This document shows positions 1 to 6,752 of a DNA stretch of 10,242 nt, one piece after another. The DNA comes from Saccharicrinis sp041584155. GTDB lineage: Bacteria; Bacteroidota; Bacteroidia; Bacteroidales; Marinilabiliaceae. The first letter of the stretch is position 1, and every line of letters starts with the position of its first letter. The stretch lies in assembly GCA_041584155.1 (NCBI GenBank), contig JBFHEL010000120.1:1-10242 (forward strand), in the 5' to 3' direction. The notes beneath the pieces were generated by a model. The model was not told the origin of the DNA. It was given only the letters and a program-made list of their open reading frames with translations, and did not search any database. The position numbers and the translations under genes are program-made.

Positions 1-8
1 ATAAACAC

Positions 9-16
9 TACCTTTG
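9..16 (+). promoter_or_regulatory. Promoter -7 element of typA
   Basis: TACCTTTG matches the Bacteroidota sigma-ABfr -7 consensus TAnnTTTG exactly. Transcription should start a few bases downstream, around 22-25, giving a very short leader before the ATG at 38. The -33 element would lie beyond the left edge of the window and cannot be seen. Confidence 0.65.
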
Positions 17-37
17 CATCCTCATTTTTATAACGTT

Positions 38-1837
38 ATGCAGGATATTAGAAACATTGCAATTATAGCGCACGTTGACCATGGTAAAACTACCCTGGTA
101 GACAAGATGATAATGGCTGGTAAGCTATTTAAAGATCATCAAGAAGTTGGCGAGTTAATCATGGACAGCAACGATTTGGAGAGAGAAAGAGGTATCACCA
201 TTCTCTCAAAAAATGTTTCGGTAATGTACAAGAACACTAAAATTAACATTATCGACACACCAGGTCACTCCGATTTTGGAGGAGAAGTTGAACGTGTATT
301 GAACATGGCCGATGGCGTACTTTTATTGGTAGATGCCTTTGAAGGCCCTATGCCACAAACGCGATTTGTATTACAAAAGGCACTTGCATTAGGTTTAAAG
401 CCTATTGTTGTCATCAACAAGGTAGATAAACCAAACTGTCGACCTGAAGAAGTTCATGAATCAGTATTCGACTTGATGTTTAACCTTGAGGCAACAGAAG
501 AACAGCTTGATTTTGTTACTATTTATGGTTCAGCAAAAAATGGTTGGATGAGTACTGACTGGAAAAAACAAACCGATGATATCTCGGCAGTTTTTGACGC
601 TGTAATTGAAAATATTCCTGCTCCAGAATACAATCAGGGAACTCCTCAGATGTTGATTACATCTTTAGATCACTCCCCATATACCGGACGAATTGCCATT
701 GGCCGCGTACATCGCGGCGAACTGAAGACTAACCAACAGGTTTCTTTGGTAAGCAGAGATGGATCAATCACCAAAACAAAAATTAAAGAAATCAATGTCT
801 TTGACGGACTGGGACGTACTAAAGTAGACGTAGTTCAGTGCGGTGAACTTTGCGCCTTAATCGGATTGGAGAGTTTTGATATTGGTGATACAGTTGCCGA
901 CATAGAAAATCCGGAGCCTTTGGATCCTATCTCTATCGATGAGCCAACCATGAGTATGTTATTTACCATCAACAACTCACCTTTCTTTGGTCAGGATGGT
1001 AAATTTGTTACTTCTCGTCATATTAAAGACCGATTAGATGCTGAATTAGAGAAAAACTTAGCGCTAAGAGTAGAAGATACAAACTCAGCAGATGCCTGGA
1101 ATGTATACGGACGCGGAGTTCTTCACTTGTCGGTACTAATTGAAACCATGCGCCGCGAAGGTTATGAGCTACAGGTAGGTCAGCCTCGTGTAATTATTAA
1201 AGAAATTGGTGCTATCAAACATGAGCCGGTTGAAGAATTAACCATCGATCTTCCTGATGAATATTCAGGCAAGGCTATTGAAATGGTTAGTCAACGCAAG
1301 GGTGATATGTTAAGTATGGAACGCAAAGGTGATCGCGTGGTAATTGAATTCCATATTCCTTCAAGAGGAATTATTGGACTACGTAATGCCATGTTAACCG
1401 CCACAGCCGGAGAAGCCATTATGGCCCACCGTTTTGTTGAGTTTCAACCATATAAAGGAATCATTAATAAACGCTTAAACGGATCACTGATCTCTATGGA
1501 AGATGGCGCAGCCATCCCTTACGCATTAGATAAACTGCAGGATAGAGGTAAGTTTTTTGTTTCTCCTCAGGAAAAAATTTACAGAGGTCAGGTAATTGGT
1601 GAAAATAACCGTGAAGGAGATTTAACTATCAACATCACCAAAACAAAAAAACTAACCAACATGCGTACTTCTGGTTCTGATGATAAGGTTAGATTAGCTC
1701 CTCCAATCATCTTCTCATTGGAAGAAGCACTAGAATACATTCAGGGTGACGAATATGTAGAGGTTACTCCTAAAGCGATTCGCATCCGTAAAATATATCT
1801 TGAAGAACACGAACGTAAACGTTTAGTAAAGCAATAA
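38..1837 (+). CDS. typA: Translational GTPase TypA/BipA
   Basis: TypA/BipA is a ribosome-binding GTPase of the EF-G/LepA superfamily that helps 50S assembly and stress or cold adaptation in the cytoplasm. The 599-residue product has the usual family length. G motifs are all intact: G1 AHVDHGKT at residues 11-18, G2 RGITI at 51-55, G3 DTPGH at 73-77, G4 NKVD at 127-130 and G5 around GSA at 164-166. Beta-barrel domain II (about 200-290), the EF-G-like domains III and V, and the TypA-specific C-terminal domain (from about 480) follow. The start is the ATG at 38, giving MQDIRNIAIIAHVDHGKT as is normal for the family. An in-frame TTG at 14 lies inside the -7 element and would not be transcribed. 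A strong terminator follows, so the gene appears monocistronic. Confidence 0.97.
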   Translation: MQDIRNIAIIAHVDHGKTTLVDKMIMAGKLFKDHQEVGELIMDSNDLERERGITILSKNVSVMYKNTKINIIDTPGHSDFGGEVERVLNMADGVLLLVDAFEGPMPQTRFVLQKALALGLKPIVVINKVDKPNCRPEEVHESVFDLMFNLEATEEQLDFVTIYGSAKNGWMSTDWKKQTDDISAVFDAVIENIPAPEYNQGTPQMLITSLDHSPYTGRIAIGRVHRGELKTNQQVSLVSRDGSITKTKIKEINVFDGLGRTKVDVVQCGELCALIGLESFDIGDTVADIENPEPLDPISIDEPTMSMLFTINNSPFFGQDGKFVTSRHIKDRLDAELEKNLALRVEDTNSADAWNVYGRGVLHLSVLIETMRREGYELQVGQPRVIIKEIGAIKHEPVEELTIDLPDEYSGKAIEMVSQRKGDMLSMERKGDRVVIEFHIPSRGIIGLRNAMLTATAGEAIMAHRFVEFQPYKGIINKRLNGSLISMEDGAAIPYALDKLQDRGKFFVSPQEKIYRGQVIGENNREGDLTINITKTKKLTNMRTSGSDDKVRLAPPIIFSLEEALEYIQGDEYVEVTPKAIRIRKIYLEEHERKRLVKQ

Positions 1838-1887
1838 ATAAATGTATTAAAGTTATTTATTGATTTACTGTTTCTCGAGTTAGCAGT

Positions 1888-1916
1888 AAGCCGCATCTAT
1901 TCAGGTGCGGCTTTTT
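1888..1916 (+). terminator. Rho-independent terminator after typA
   Basis: A 10-bp stem, AAGCCGCATC (1888-1897) with GGTGCGGCTT (1904-1913), has one G-U pair and a 6-base loop. It is followed by a T run through 1916. It lies about 50 bases after the typA stop codon. Confidence 0.9.
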
Positions 1917-2242
1917 ACTTTAGCTAGGGTGCCCCGTGACATTTATAATCCGTTTAAAAGATATCAGCACCCTATCAATACCTATTTAACCCGCAATCAC
2001 GCATCAACACTGATTCAACACTTCATTTCATTGCTTTATCTCAGCTCACCAGATCGACCACATACCTCCTTACGCTAAAGCCTTATCTCATGGCATTTTC
2101 AATGCTCATGACGAAGTTCTAACACATAATCCGGGTTTAATTGTATAGAAAACATAAAACTTGCTCTCCGTCATATTATATTTCATTTAATTATTTTAAT
2201 TTTATGACTTAAAATATACTAGTTCATTTTAATAAACTACTC
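1917..2242. other. Gap between typA terminator and ilvE
   Basis: I see no convincing gene here. By hand count, 1921-2140 is about 41% GC, while 2141-2240 just before ilvE is about 19% GC. The GC-richer block is nearly bounded by two similar direct repeats: ATAATCCGTTTAA at 1945-1957 and ATAATCCGGGTTTAA at 2126-2140. A hairpin at 2088-2111 pairs TCATGGCATT with AATGCTCATGA around a TTC loop, with one bulged T. No exact TAnnTTTG precedes ilvE; the nearest approach is TAATTTTA at 2197-2204, 38 bases before the start codon. The block could be a decayed insertion or an untranslated RNA; neither is shown. Confidence 0.5.
2197..2204 (+). promoter_or_regulatory. Weak candidate -7 element for ilvE
   Basis: TAATTTTA differs from TAnnTTTG at the last base. 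It is the best match in the AT-rich stretch before ilvE, and no well-spaced -33 TTTG is evident. Given the AT content, a chance match is quite possible. Confidence 0.25.
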
Positions 2243-3262
2243 ATGAGCAAAATCGATTGGGCTAATTTGTCGTTCCATTATATGAAGACAGATTACAATG
2301 TACGAAGCTATTTCAAGGACGGCCAATGGAGTGAGTTAGAAGAAACAACTTCTGAACAACTCACCATTCATATGGCAGCCACATGCCTTCATTACGGTCA
2401 GGAAGCATTTGAAGGGCTTAAGGCTTTTAAAGGAAAAGATGGCAAGATCCGTGTTTTCCGCATGGAGGAAAATGCTAAAAGAATGCAACATTCTGCAGAT
2501 GGCATCTTAATGGAAAAGGTCCCTACAGAATTATTTACAAAAGCCGTCGTCCGTGCCATTGAGCTCAACAAAGATTATGTTCCCCCTTACGAGTCAGGAG
2601 CAGCCTTATACATTCGTCCCCTGCTTATTGGATCGGGTCCAAAGGTAGGTGTATCTCCTGCTGATGAATACACCTTTATTGTATTTGTAACTCCTGTTGG
2701 TCCTTATTTTAAGGAAGGTTTTAAACCTACCAAGATGATGATTAATCGCAAATTCGACCGTGCTGCTCCCCAAGGAACAGGAAACCTAAAAGTAGGTGGA
2801 AACTATGCTGCCAGTATGGTTGCAGGTCAATTAGCTCACGAACTGGGTTATTCGGCTGTACTGTATCTGGATAGTAAGGAAAAAAAATATATCGACGAAT
2901 GCGGTCCTGCCAATTTCTTCGGTATTAAAGACAATACCTATATCACCCCCCTATCCAACTCCATATTACCAAGTATTACCAATATGAGTTTAATACAATT
3001 AGCTCAGGATATGGGATTGAAGGTAGAACGTCGTAAAATGAAGTTCGAAGAACTGGCCACCCTGGAAGAAGCAGGAGCCTGCGGAACTGCCGCTGTAATC
3101 AGCCCGGTAGGACAGATTGATGATATACAAGAAGGTAAATCATTCCATTATGGTAAGCCGGATGTTCCAGGTCCTGTTTGTGATAAATTATACCACAAAC
3201 TTAGAGCTATCCAATACGGCGATGAGCCGGACACTTATGGATGGATTACTGTGATTGAATAG
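2243..3262 (+). CDS. ilvE: Branched-chain amino acid aminotransferase
   Basis: This fold-type IV, PLP-dependent aminotransferase interconverts Leu, Ile and Val with their 2-oxo acids, using 2-oxoglutarate/glutamate, in the cytoplasm. The 339-residue product matches the longer BCAT subgroup that includes the eukaryotic enzymes. The Schiff-base lysine is Lys183 in GTGNLKVGGNYA. YGQEAFEGLKAF (51-62) and YIRPLLIGSG (123-132) are typical active-site segments, DECGPANFF (218-226) carries the cofactor-side acidic residue, and CGTAAVISPVG (280-290) is the late conserved loop. The redox CxxC of mammalian mitochondrial BCAT is absent from that loop. The ATG at 2243 gives the normal N-terminus. A strong terminator follows, and no other ilv or leu gene is in the window, so it appears to be transcribed alone. 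Confidence 0.96.
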   Translation: MSKIDWANLSFHYMKTDYNVRSYFKDGQWSELEETTSEQLTIHMAATCLHYGQEAFEGLKAFKGKDGKIRVFRMEENAKRMQHSADGILMEKVPTELFTKAVVRAIELNKDYVPPYESGAALYIRPLLIGSGPKVGVSPADEYTFIVFVTPVGPYFKEGFKPTKMMINRKFDRAAPQGTGNLKVGGNYAASMVAGQLAHELGYSAVLYLDSKEKKYIDECGPANFFGIKDNTYITPLSNSILPSITNMSLIQLAQDMGLKVERRKMKFEELATLEEAGACGTAAVISPVGQIDDIQEGKSFHYGKPDVPGPVCDKLYHKLRAIQYGDEPDTYGWITVIE

Positions 3263-3275
3263 AGAAATTACATAG

Positions 3276-3303
3276 GCCACATTGTTTTCAATGTGGCTTT
3301 TTT
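3276..3303 (+). terminator. Rho-independent terminator after ilvE
   Basis: A perfect 9-bp stem, GCCACATTG (3276-3284) with CAATGTGGC (3289-3297), encloses a TTTT loop and is followed by six T residues (3298-3303). It begins 13 bases after the ilvE stop codon. Confidence 0.93.
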
Positions 3304-3320
3304 ATTTAAGAATGAAAATG

Positions 3321-3328
3321 TAATTTTG
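3321..3328 (+). promoter_or_regulatory. Promoter -7 element of upp
   Basis: TAATTTTG is an exact TAnnTTTG match, 18 bases past the ilvE terminator and 53 bases before the upp start codon. The expected leader is about 45 bases. No clear -33 TTTG is seen; the region that would hold it is the terminator T run. Confidence 0.6.
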
Positions 3329-3381
3329 ACAGCTGCTAATATTCACACAACAAAATACTTTAACTTTTTTAAATTATAAAA

Positions 3382-4035
3382 ATGGATATCCACATTTTCA
3401 ACAAGGAAAACTCGCTTTTTAATCAGTTTATTGCAGAAATCAGGGACAAGGAAATTCAGACAGACCCTCTTAGGTTTAGAAGAAATATTGAGCGTATGGG
3501 AGAGATTTTAGCTTATGAAATTAGCAAAAAGTTATCCTACGAAAGTATCGATATCCAAACTCCTCTTGGGGTTTCGCACGAATTTGTATATTCAGAAAAC
3601 GTAGTTATTGCCACTATTTTAAGAGCAGGACTACCTCTACATCAAGGTGTTTTAAATTATTTCGACAGCGCAGAAAACTGTTTTGTATCAGCCTATAGGA
3701 AATATAACGAAAAAGGTGATTTCGATATACACATCGAATACATCTCTTCGCCTTCTTTAGATGGGAAAACCGTTATTTTAACTGACCCCATGCTCGCCAG
3801 CGGAGCCTCTATGGAACTAGCATACAGAGCCATACTTACAAAAGGAAAACCTAAGCATATTCATATTGCCTCAATTATAGGAAGCACAGAGGGAATTGAA
3901 TATGTGCAAAAAAATATGGCAAACGAAAACATTACCCTATGGATTGGGGCCGTAGATAAGGAATTAAACGAGAAAAAATATATTATCCCCGGTCTGGGAG
4001 ATGCAGGTGATTTGGCCTTTGGTACCAAATTATAA
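3382..4035 (+). CDS. upp: Uracil phosphoribosyltransferase
   Basis: This enzyme converts uracil and PRPP to UMP and pyrophosphate, the pyrimidine salvage step in the cytoplasm. The 217-residue product has near-standard length (about 208-215). It shows the type I PRTase features: RAGLPL at residues 81-86, the PRPP-binding loop TDPMLASGAS at 134-143, and the uracil-recognising C-terminal segment PGLGDAGDLAFGTK at 203-216. Most homologues have a charged residue where this protein has Leu211 in that tail; the substitution is mild and the binding backbone GDAGD is kept. The ATG at 3382 is preceded by an A/T-rich leader without a Shine-Dalgarno sequence. The gene has its own predicted promoter and is separated from ilvE by a terminator. 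No permease gene (uraA) is adjacent. Confidence 0.95.
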   Translation: MDIHIFNKENSLFNQFIAEIRDKEIQTDPLRFRRNIERMGEILAYEISKKLSYESIDIQTPLGVSHEFVYSENVVIATILRAGLPLHQGVLNYFDSAENCFVSAYRKYNEKGDFDIHIEYISSPSLDGKTVILTDPMLASGASMELAYRAILTKGKPKHIHIASIIGSTEGIEYVQKNMANENITLWIGAVDKELNEKKYIIPGLGDAGDLAFGTKL

Positions 4036-4036
4036 A

Positions 4037-4062
4037 CCTGCTTAGTATATTTTTAAGCAAGG
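4037..4062 (+). terminator. Weak hairpin after upp
   Basis: CCTGCTTA (4037-4044) pairs with TAAGCAAGG (4054-4062) with one bulged A. The loop is GTATATTTT, and the T run is in the loop rather than after the stem. Its position one base after the upp stop codon suggests a 3'-end structure, but it is not a classical intrinsic terminator. Confidence 0.3.
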
Positions 4063-4069
4063 CAATTAC

Positions 4070-4085
4070 ATATATATATATATAT
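4070..4085. repeat. (AT)8 dinucleotide run
   Basis: Eight uninterrupted AT units lie 35 bases after the upp stop codon. This is low-complexity DNA prone to slippage and easily melted; no function is shown. Confidence 0.9.
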
Positions 4086-4125
4086 TCTGAAAATATTTAA
4101 TGCCCATTGGCTATTATAGATGTAC

Positions 4126-4180
4126 ATTTAATTCAAGTTTTAGAGGTTTTAAACCCAATACCTTTGGACTTGAATTAAAT
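4126..4180. repeat. Long AT-rich inverted repeat
   Basis: ATTTAATTCAAGT (4126-4138) and ACTTGAATTAAAT (4168-4180) are a perfect 13-bp inverted repeat. Inside it, AGAGGT (4142-4147) can pair with ACCTTT (4160-4165) with one G-U pair, leaving a 12-base loop. The result is a nearly continuous two-part hairpin of about 19 bp. Only four T residues follow on the plus strand, so it is a poor terminator. TACCTTTG at 4159-4166, an exact match to the -7 consensus, lies in the inner right arm. Confidence 0.7.
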
Positions 4181-4268
4181 TTTAGTTCAATAAGCAATAG
4201 GCAGGGTTACCACTAACTACCAATACCTAAATAATACCATTTTGATAATAACGTGAGCACTTCGTATT

Positions 4269-4337
4269 ATGCCGATGGATTAATAACAGCATTATTGCCA
4301 AACATATACAACGCCAGGGTCCTTAACCCATCGGTAT
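4269..4337. repeat. Imperfect inverted repeat downstream of folK
   Basis: ATGCCGATGGATTAA (4269-4283) pairs with TTAACCCATCGGTAT (4323-4337) with one mismatch and one G-U, around a 39-base loop. It begins 21 bases after the folK stop codon on the minus strand. No T run follows on either strand, so it is not an ordinary terminator. It could stabilise the folK 3' end or be the remnant of a small palindromic element. Confidence 0.5.
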
Positions 4338-4357
4338 CATATCAATTACTTACCCCA

Positions 4358-4849
4358 TTAGGCCATCACTCTCCTCACCCACCCTTCATCTTTACACTGA
4401 TCAAGTAATTGGTTCATTCCCTTTTTAAATACCGGATGTATAAAATCGCTCCATTTCTCAACCAATGGCAACATCGTAAACCTTCTCTCATGCATTTTAG
4501 GATGTGGAATGACCAGGTTGACTTGATCTATGATCATATCATCATAAAATAAAATATCAATATCCATTGTCCTCCCCTCATAGCCGGCAATGGTCTTTGC
4601 CATACGTCCCAGCTCTTTCTCAATATGCTGGCCAATACCAAGAATTTGCTGTGGTGATAAGTCACATTTCAACTCCAACACCTGGTTGATAAAATTTTGC
4701 GGATGCATGAATCCCCAGGGTTCACTCTCAAATAAAGAAGATTCAAGAACAACATCACCAAGCCTTTCTTCTATCAAACGCTTGGCTCTTTTTATATTCT
4801 CATAACAATCCCCCTCATTTCCTCCTATTAATAAAATAACTCTATGCAT
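4358..4849 (-). CDS. folK: HPPK, 6-hydroxymethyl-7,8-dihydropterin pyrophosphokinase
   Basis: HPPK transfers pyrophosphate from ATP to 6-hydroxymethyl-7,8-dihydropterin, the step before dihydropteroate synthase in folate synthesis. The 163-residue product is of standard length for a stand-alone HPPK. It has the nucleotide-side GGN at residues 9-11, SEPWGF at 42-47, NFINQVLEL at 52-60, LGR at 80-82, and RTMDIDIL at 93-100, whose Asp96 and Asp98 are the expected Mg ligands. IPHPKMHERRF at 114-124 completes the signature. The ATG at 4849 is the only sensible start. The gene is divergent from sppA with 71 bases between start codons. From memory, folK near sppA and lpxK recurs in Bacteroidales; this was not checked. 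Confidence 0.96.
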   Translation of the reverse strand: MHRVILLIGGNEGDCYENIKRAKRLIEERLGDVVLESSLFESEPWGFMHPQNFINQVLELKCDLSPQQILGIGQHIEKELGRMAKTIAGYEGRTMDIDILFYDDMIIDQVNLVIPHPKMHERRFTMLPLVEKWSDFIHPVFKKGMNQLLDQCKDEGWVRRVMA

Positions 4850-4875
4850 ATGCCTACGATACTAATATTCTTTAA

Positions 4876-4883
4876 TATATTTG
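4876..4883 (+). promoter_or_regulatory. Promoter -7 element of sppA
   Basis: TATATTTG is an exact TAnnTTTG match, 37 bases before the sppA ATG, predicting a leader of about 30 bases. It lies within the leader that folK would have on the other strand. Confidence 0.55.
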
Positions 4884-4913
4884 TTAACCTAACATGTAAA
4901 TTACAAAATAACG

Positions 4914-4921
4914 CAAAATTA
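4914..4921 (-). promoter_or_regulatory. Promoter -7 element of folK
   Basis: On the minus strand this reads TAATTTTG, an exact TAnnTTTG match, 64 bases before the folK ATG. It overlaps the first base of the sppA start codon. With the sppA element at 4876-4883 it gives a face-to-face arrangement in which the two leaders would overlap by roughly 15-20 bases. No well-spaced -33 element was found, so a chance match remains possible. Confidence 0.4.
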
Positions 4922-6684
4922 TGGCAAAATTTTTCAAATCACTGCTTCTTACTGTAGTTGGGGCTATTGTAACGGCAATATTCTTAGTACTTATCCTGGT
5001 GGGAATCATTACTTCAATGGCTTCTTCTGGCGAAAAAGAAATTAAAATCAAGGAAGGAACTTTATTGACAATCAATCTGGACAAAGCCATTGTTGACCGC
5101 GGAGTAGAGGATCCTTTTGCAGATTTACTTGGTGAATCACCTTTTTCCTCATCAAGCATAGGTTTGAATGACATCCTGAATAACATCAAAAAAGCCTCCC
5201 GCGATAAAAATATAGTAGGTATTTATCTGGAATGCGGAAACCCAATGACCGGCTATGCTACACTAAATGAAATCAGAGAGGCTCTTGTAGCTTTTAAGGA
5301 TTCGGGTAAGTTTATCTGTAGTTTTGCCAATAATTATTCTCAAAAAGGATACTATTTAGCTTCTGCAGCAACTAAAGTTTACATGCCACCTCAGGGAATG
5401 TTGCAGTTGGTAGGTTTAAGCACCGAGAGAATGTATTACAAAAAAGCCCTGGAGAAATTTAACGTTGACTTTTATATTTTTAAACATGGCAAATACAAAT
5501 CGGCTGTAGAACCATACTTACTCGATGAGATGAGCGAACCGGCCAGGGAGCAGACCTCTGTATTTCTTCATTCAATATGGAATCATGTAAAAAATGATAT
5601 CGCCAGTTCAAGAGGACTTGACCCTCTTGAAATAAATACAATAGCCAACAATGGAGGCATGTTTACCAACAATGAAACTTATTTGGAGAATCATATTCTT
5701 GACGGACTAAAATACAAGGACGAGATTATTGCAGAACTCAAAGAATTAACCTCAACCAGTAAGGATAAAGATATTGAACAGGTTAACTTTGCCGATTACA
5801 AATCGGTTTATGTACCAAAGGAAACAAAAGGTTTAATTAAAGATAAGATAGCGGTTATTTATGCCGAAGGTGGCATTGATGACGGAACCAGTAATGGCAT
5901 CGACTCTGAAGCCTTAAGCAAGACTATCAGAAAAGCTCGCGAAGACTCCTCTATCAAAGCCATTGTATTCAGAGTCAACAGCCCCGGAGGATCTGCTTCT
6001 GGTTCAGATATTATTTGGCGCGAAGTTAAGCTTTGTAAAGAAGTAAAGCCTACCATCGTATCAATGGGTGATTATGCTGCCTCTGGTGGTTATTATATTT
6101 CTTGCGCCGCTGATACTATTGTTGCTAACCCCGTTACCTTAACCGGATCAATCGGTATTTTTGCCAGAATTCCAAACTTTGAAAGATTAGCCGATAAATA
6201 TGGCATTCACTTTGATGGTGTAAAAACTAATAAATACTCAGATTTCCCAACCGTTACAAGACAATATACCGAAGATGAAAAGCAACTGGTACAACAATAT
6301 GTTGAACGTGGTTATCTTGTATTTACAGGCGTTTGTGCAGAAGGCAGAAACACCAGCCCCAAAGCTATTGATGAAATAGGACAAGGTCGGGTATGGACAG
6401 GTGAAAACGCCGTTGAGCACAACCTTGTTGATGTGATGGGTGGTTTAAATAAAGCCATTGAGATTGCCAAAGAAAAAGCAGGTCTTGATGTTTACCGAAT
6501 CAAAGAATTACCTGAAAAATTATCCCCTATTGAAGAACTTCTGAAGAATATGAAAAACGAAGCCAAAGCTTATATGTCAGAGTCTTTATTAGGCATTAAT
6601 TACAAACAGGTTGAGATGATCAATAATCTAAAAGAGATCGATCCTATTCAGGCTCGTATGCCCTATGATATCACACTTAATTAA
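4921..6684 (+). CDS. sppA: Signal peptide peptidase SppA, 67K type
   Basis: SppA is a membrane-anchored Ser/Lys protease (family S49) that degrades cleaved signal peptides at the periplasmic face of the inner membrane. The 587-residue product is the long, tandem-domain type. Residues 8-30 form a signal anchor after a short basic N-terminus. The N-terminal domain supplies the general base, Lys193 in GKYKSAVEP, equivalent to E. coli Lys209. The C-terminal domain supplies the nucleophile, Ser388 in GDYAASGGYY, equivalent to E. coli Ser409, with the oxyanion segment VNSPGGSASGSD at 352-363 and NPVTLTGSIGIF at 403-414. All catalytic parts are present. The ATG at 4921 gives the anchor immediately. 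The gene ends in its own terminator, so lpxK is probably expressed mainly from a separate promoter. Confidence 0.96.
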   Translation: MAKFFKSLLLTVVGAIVTAIFLVLILVGIITSMASSGEKEIKIKEGTLLTINLDKAIVDRGVEDPFADLLGESPFSSSSIGLNDILNNIKKASRDKNIVGIYLECGNPMTGYATLNEIREALVAFKDSGKFICSFANNYSQKGYYLASAATKVYMPPQGMLQLVGLSTERMYYKKALEKFNVDFYIFKHGKYKSAVEPYLLDEMSEPAREQTSVFLHSIWNHVKNDIASSRGLDPLEINTIANNGGMFTNNETYLENHILDGLKYKDEIIAELKELTSTSKDKDIEQVNFADYKSVYVPKETKGLIKDKIAVIYAEGGIDDGTSNGIDSEALSKTIRKAREDSSIKAIVFRVNSPGGSASGSDIIWREVKLCKEVKPTIVSMGDYAASGGYYISCAADTIVANPVTLTGSIGIFARIPNFERLADKYGIHFDGVKTNKYSDFPTVTRQYTEDEKQLVQQYVERGYLVFTGVCAEGRNTSPKAIDEIGQGRVWTGENAVEHNLVDVMGGLNKAIEIAKEKAGLDVYRIKELPEKLSPIEELLKNMKNEAKAYMSESLLGINYKQVEMINNLKEIDPIQARMPYDITLN

Positions 6685-6694
6685 AAGTTTTTAT

Positions 6695-6702
6695 TAATTT
6701 TG
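6695..6702 (+). promoter_or_regulatory. Promoter -7 element of lpxK
   Basis: TAATTTTG is an exact TAnnTTTG match, 50 bases before the lpxK ATG and just upstream of the sppA terminator stem. A transcript begun here would start inside or at the base of that hairpin. Confidence 0.5.
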
Positions 6703-6705
6703 CAT

Positions 6706-6736
6706 AAAAGGCTGCTCTATCCGGAACAGCCTTTTT
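6706..6736 (+). terminator. Rho-independent terminator after sppA
   Basis: AAAAGGCTG (6706-6714) pairs perfectly with CAGCCTTTT (6727-6735). The stem extends through a C-A mismatch to TCT/GGA around an ATCC loop, and T residues run from 6732 to 6736. It starts 21 bases after the sppA stop codon. Confidence 0.88.
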
Positions 6737-6752
6737 ATGTTATTACATAAAC

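Larger units (their letters stand above)
4036..4357. other. Gap between upp and folK 3' ends
   Basis: This is the 322-base convergent gap between upp (plus) and folK (minus). It contains the weak post-upp hairpin, an (AT)n run, a long AT-rich inverted repeat (4126-4180) and a second imperfect inverted repeat (4269-4337). An open frame of 38 codons runs 4100-4216 on the plus strand, but its composition (F, N, S, G) is what AT-rich DNA gives by chance. No known RNA gene or mobile-element gene is recognised. Confidence 0.5.

Noticed and set aside
14..37. Eight-residue N-terminal extension of typA from a TTG at 14.
   Set aside because: The TTG lies within the -7 promoter element and so upstream of the likely transcript start; the ATG at 38 gives the normal family N-terminus.
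1972..1988. CTATCAATACCTATTTA resembles CTACCAATACCTAAATA at 4217-4233 (14 of 17 identical), suggesting a repeat family shared by both gaps.
   Set aside because: The match does not extend beyond these bases, and one such match between two gaps is within chance.
1890..2078. Plus-strand open frame of about 62 codons over the typA terminator and the GC-richer block.
   Set aside because: It has no ATG, its possible GTG start lies inside the terminator, and the translation resembles no protein I know.
4100..4216. 38-codon plus-strand frame in the upp-folK gap, with F/N/S/G-rich translation.
   Set aside because: Length and composition are expected by chance in AT-rich DNA, and it is built largely from the palindrome at 4126-4180.
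4590..4805. Open frame antisense to folK.
   Set aside because: It is a shadow of the folK coding frame; the translation is Ser/Cys-rich with no recognisable features. The same holds for frames antisense to sppA, the phosphorylase and metK.
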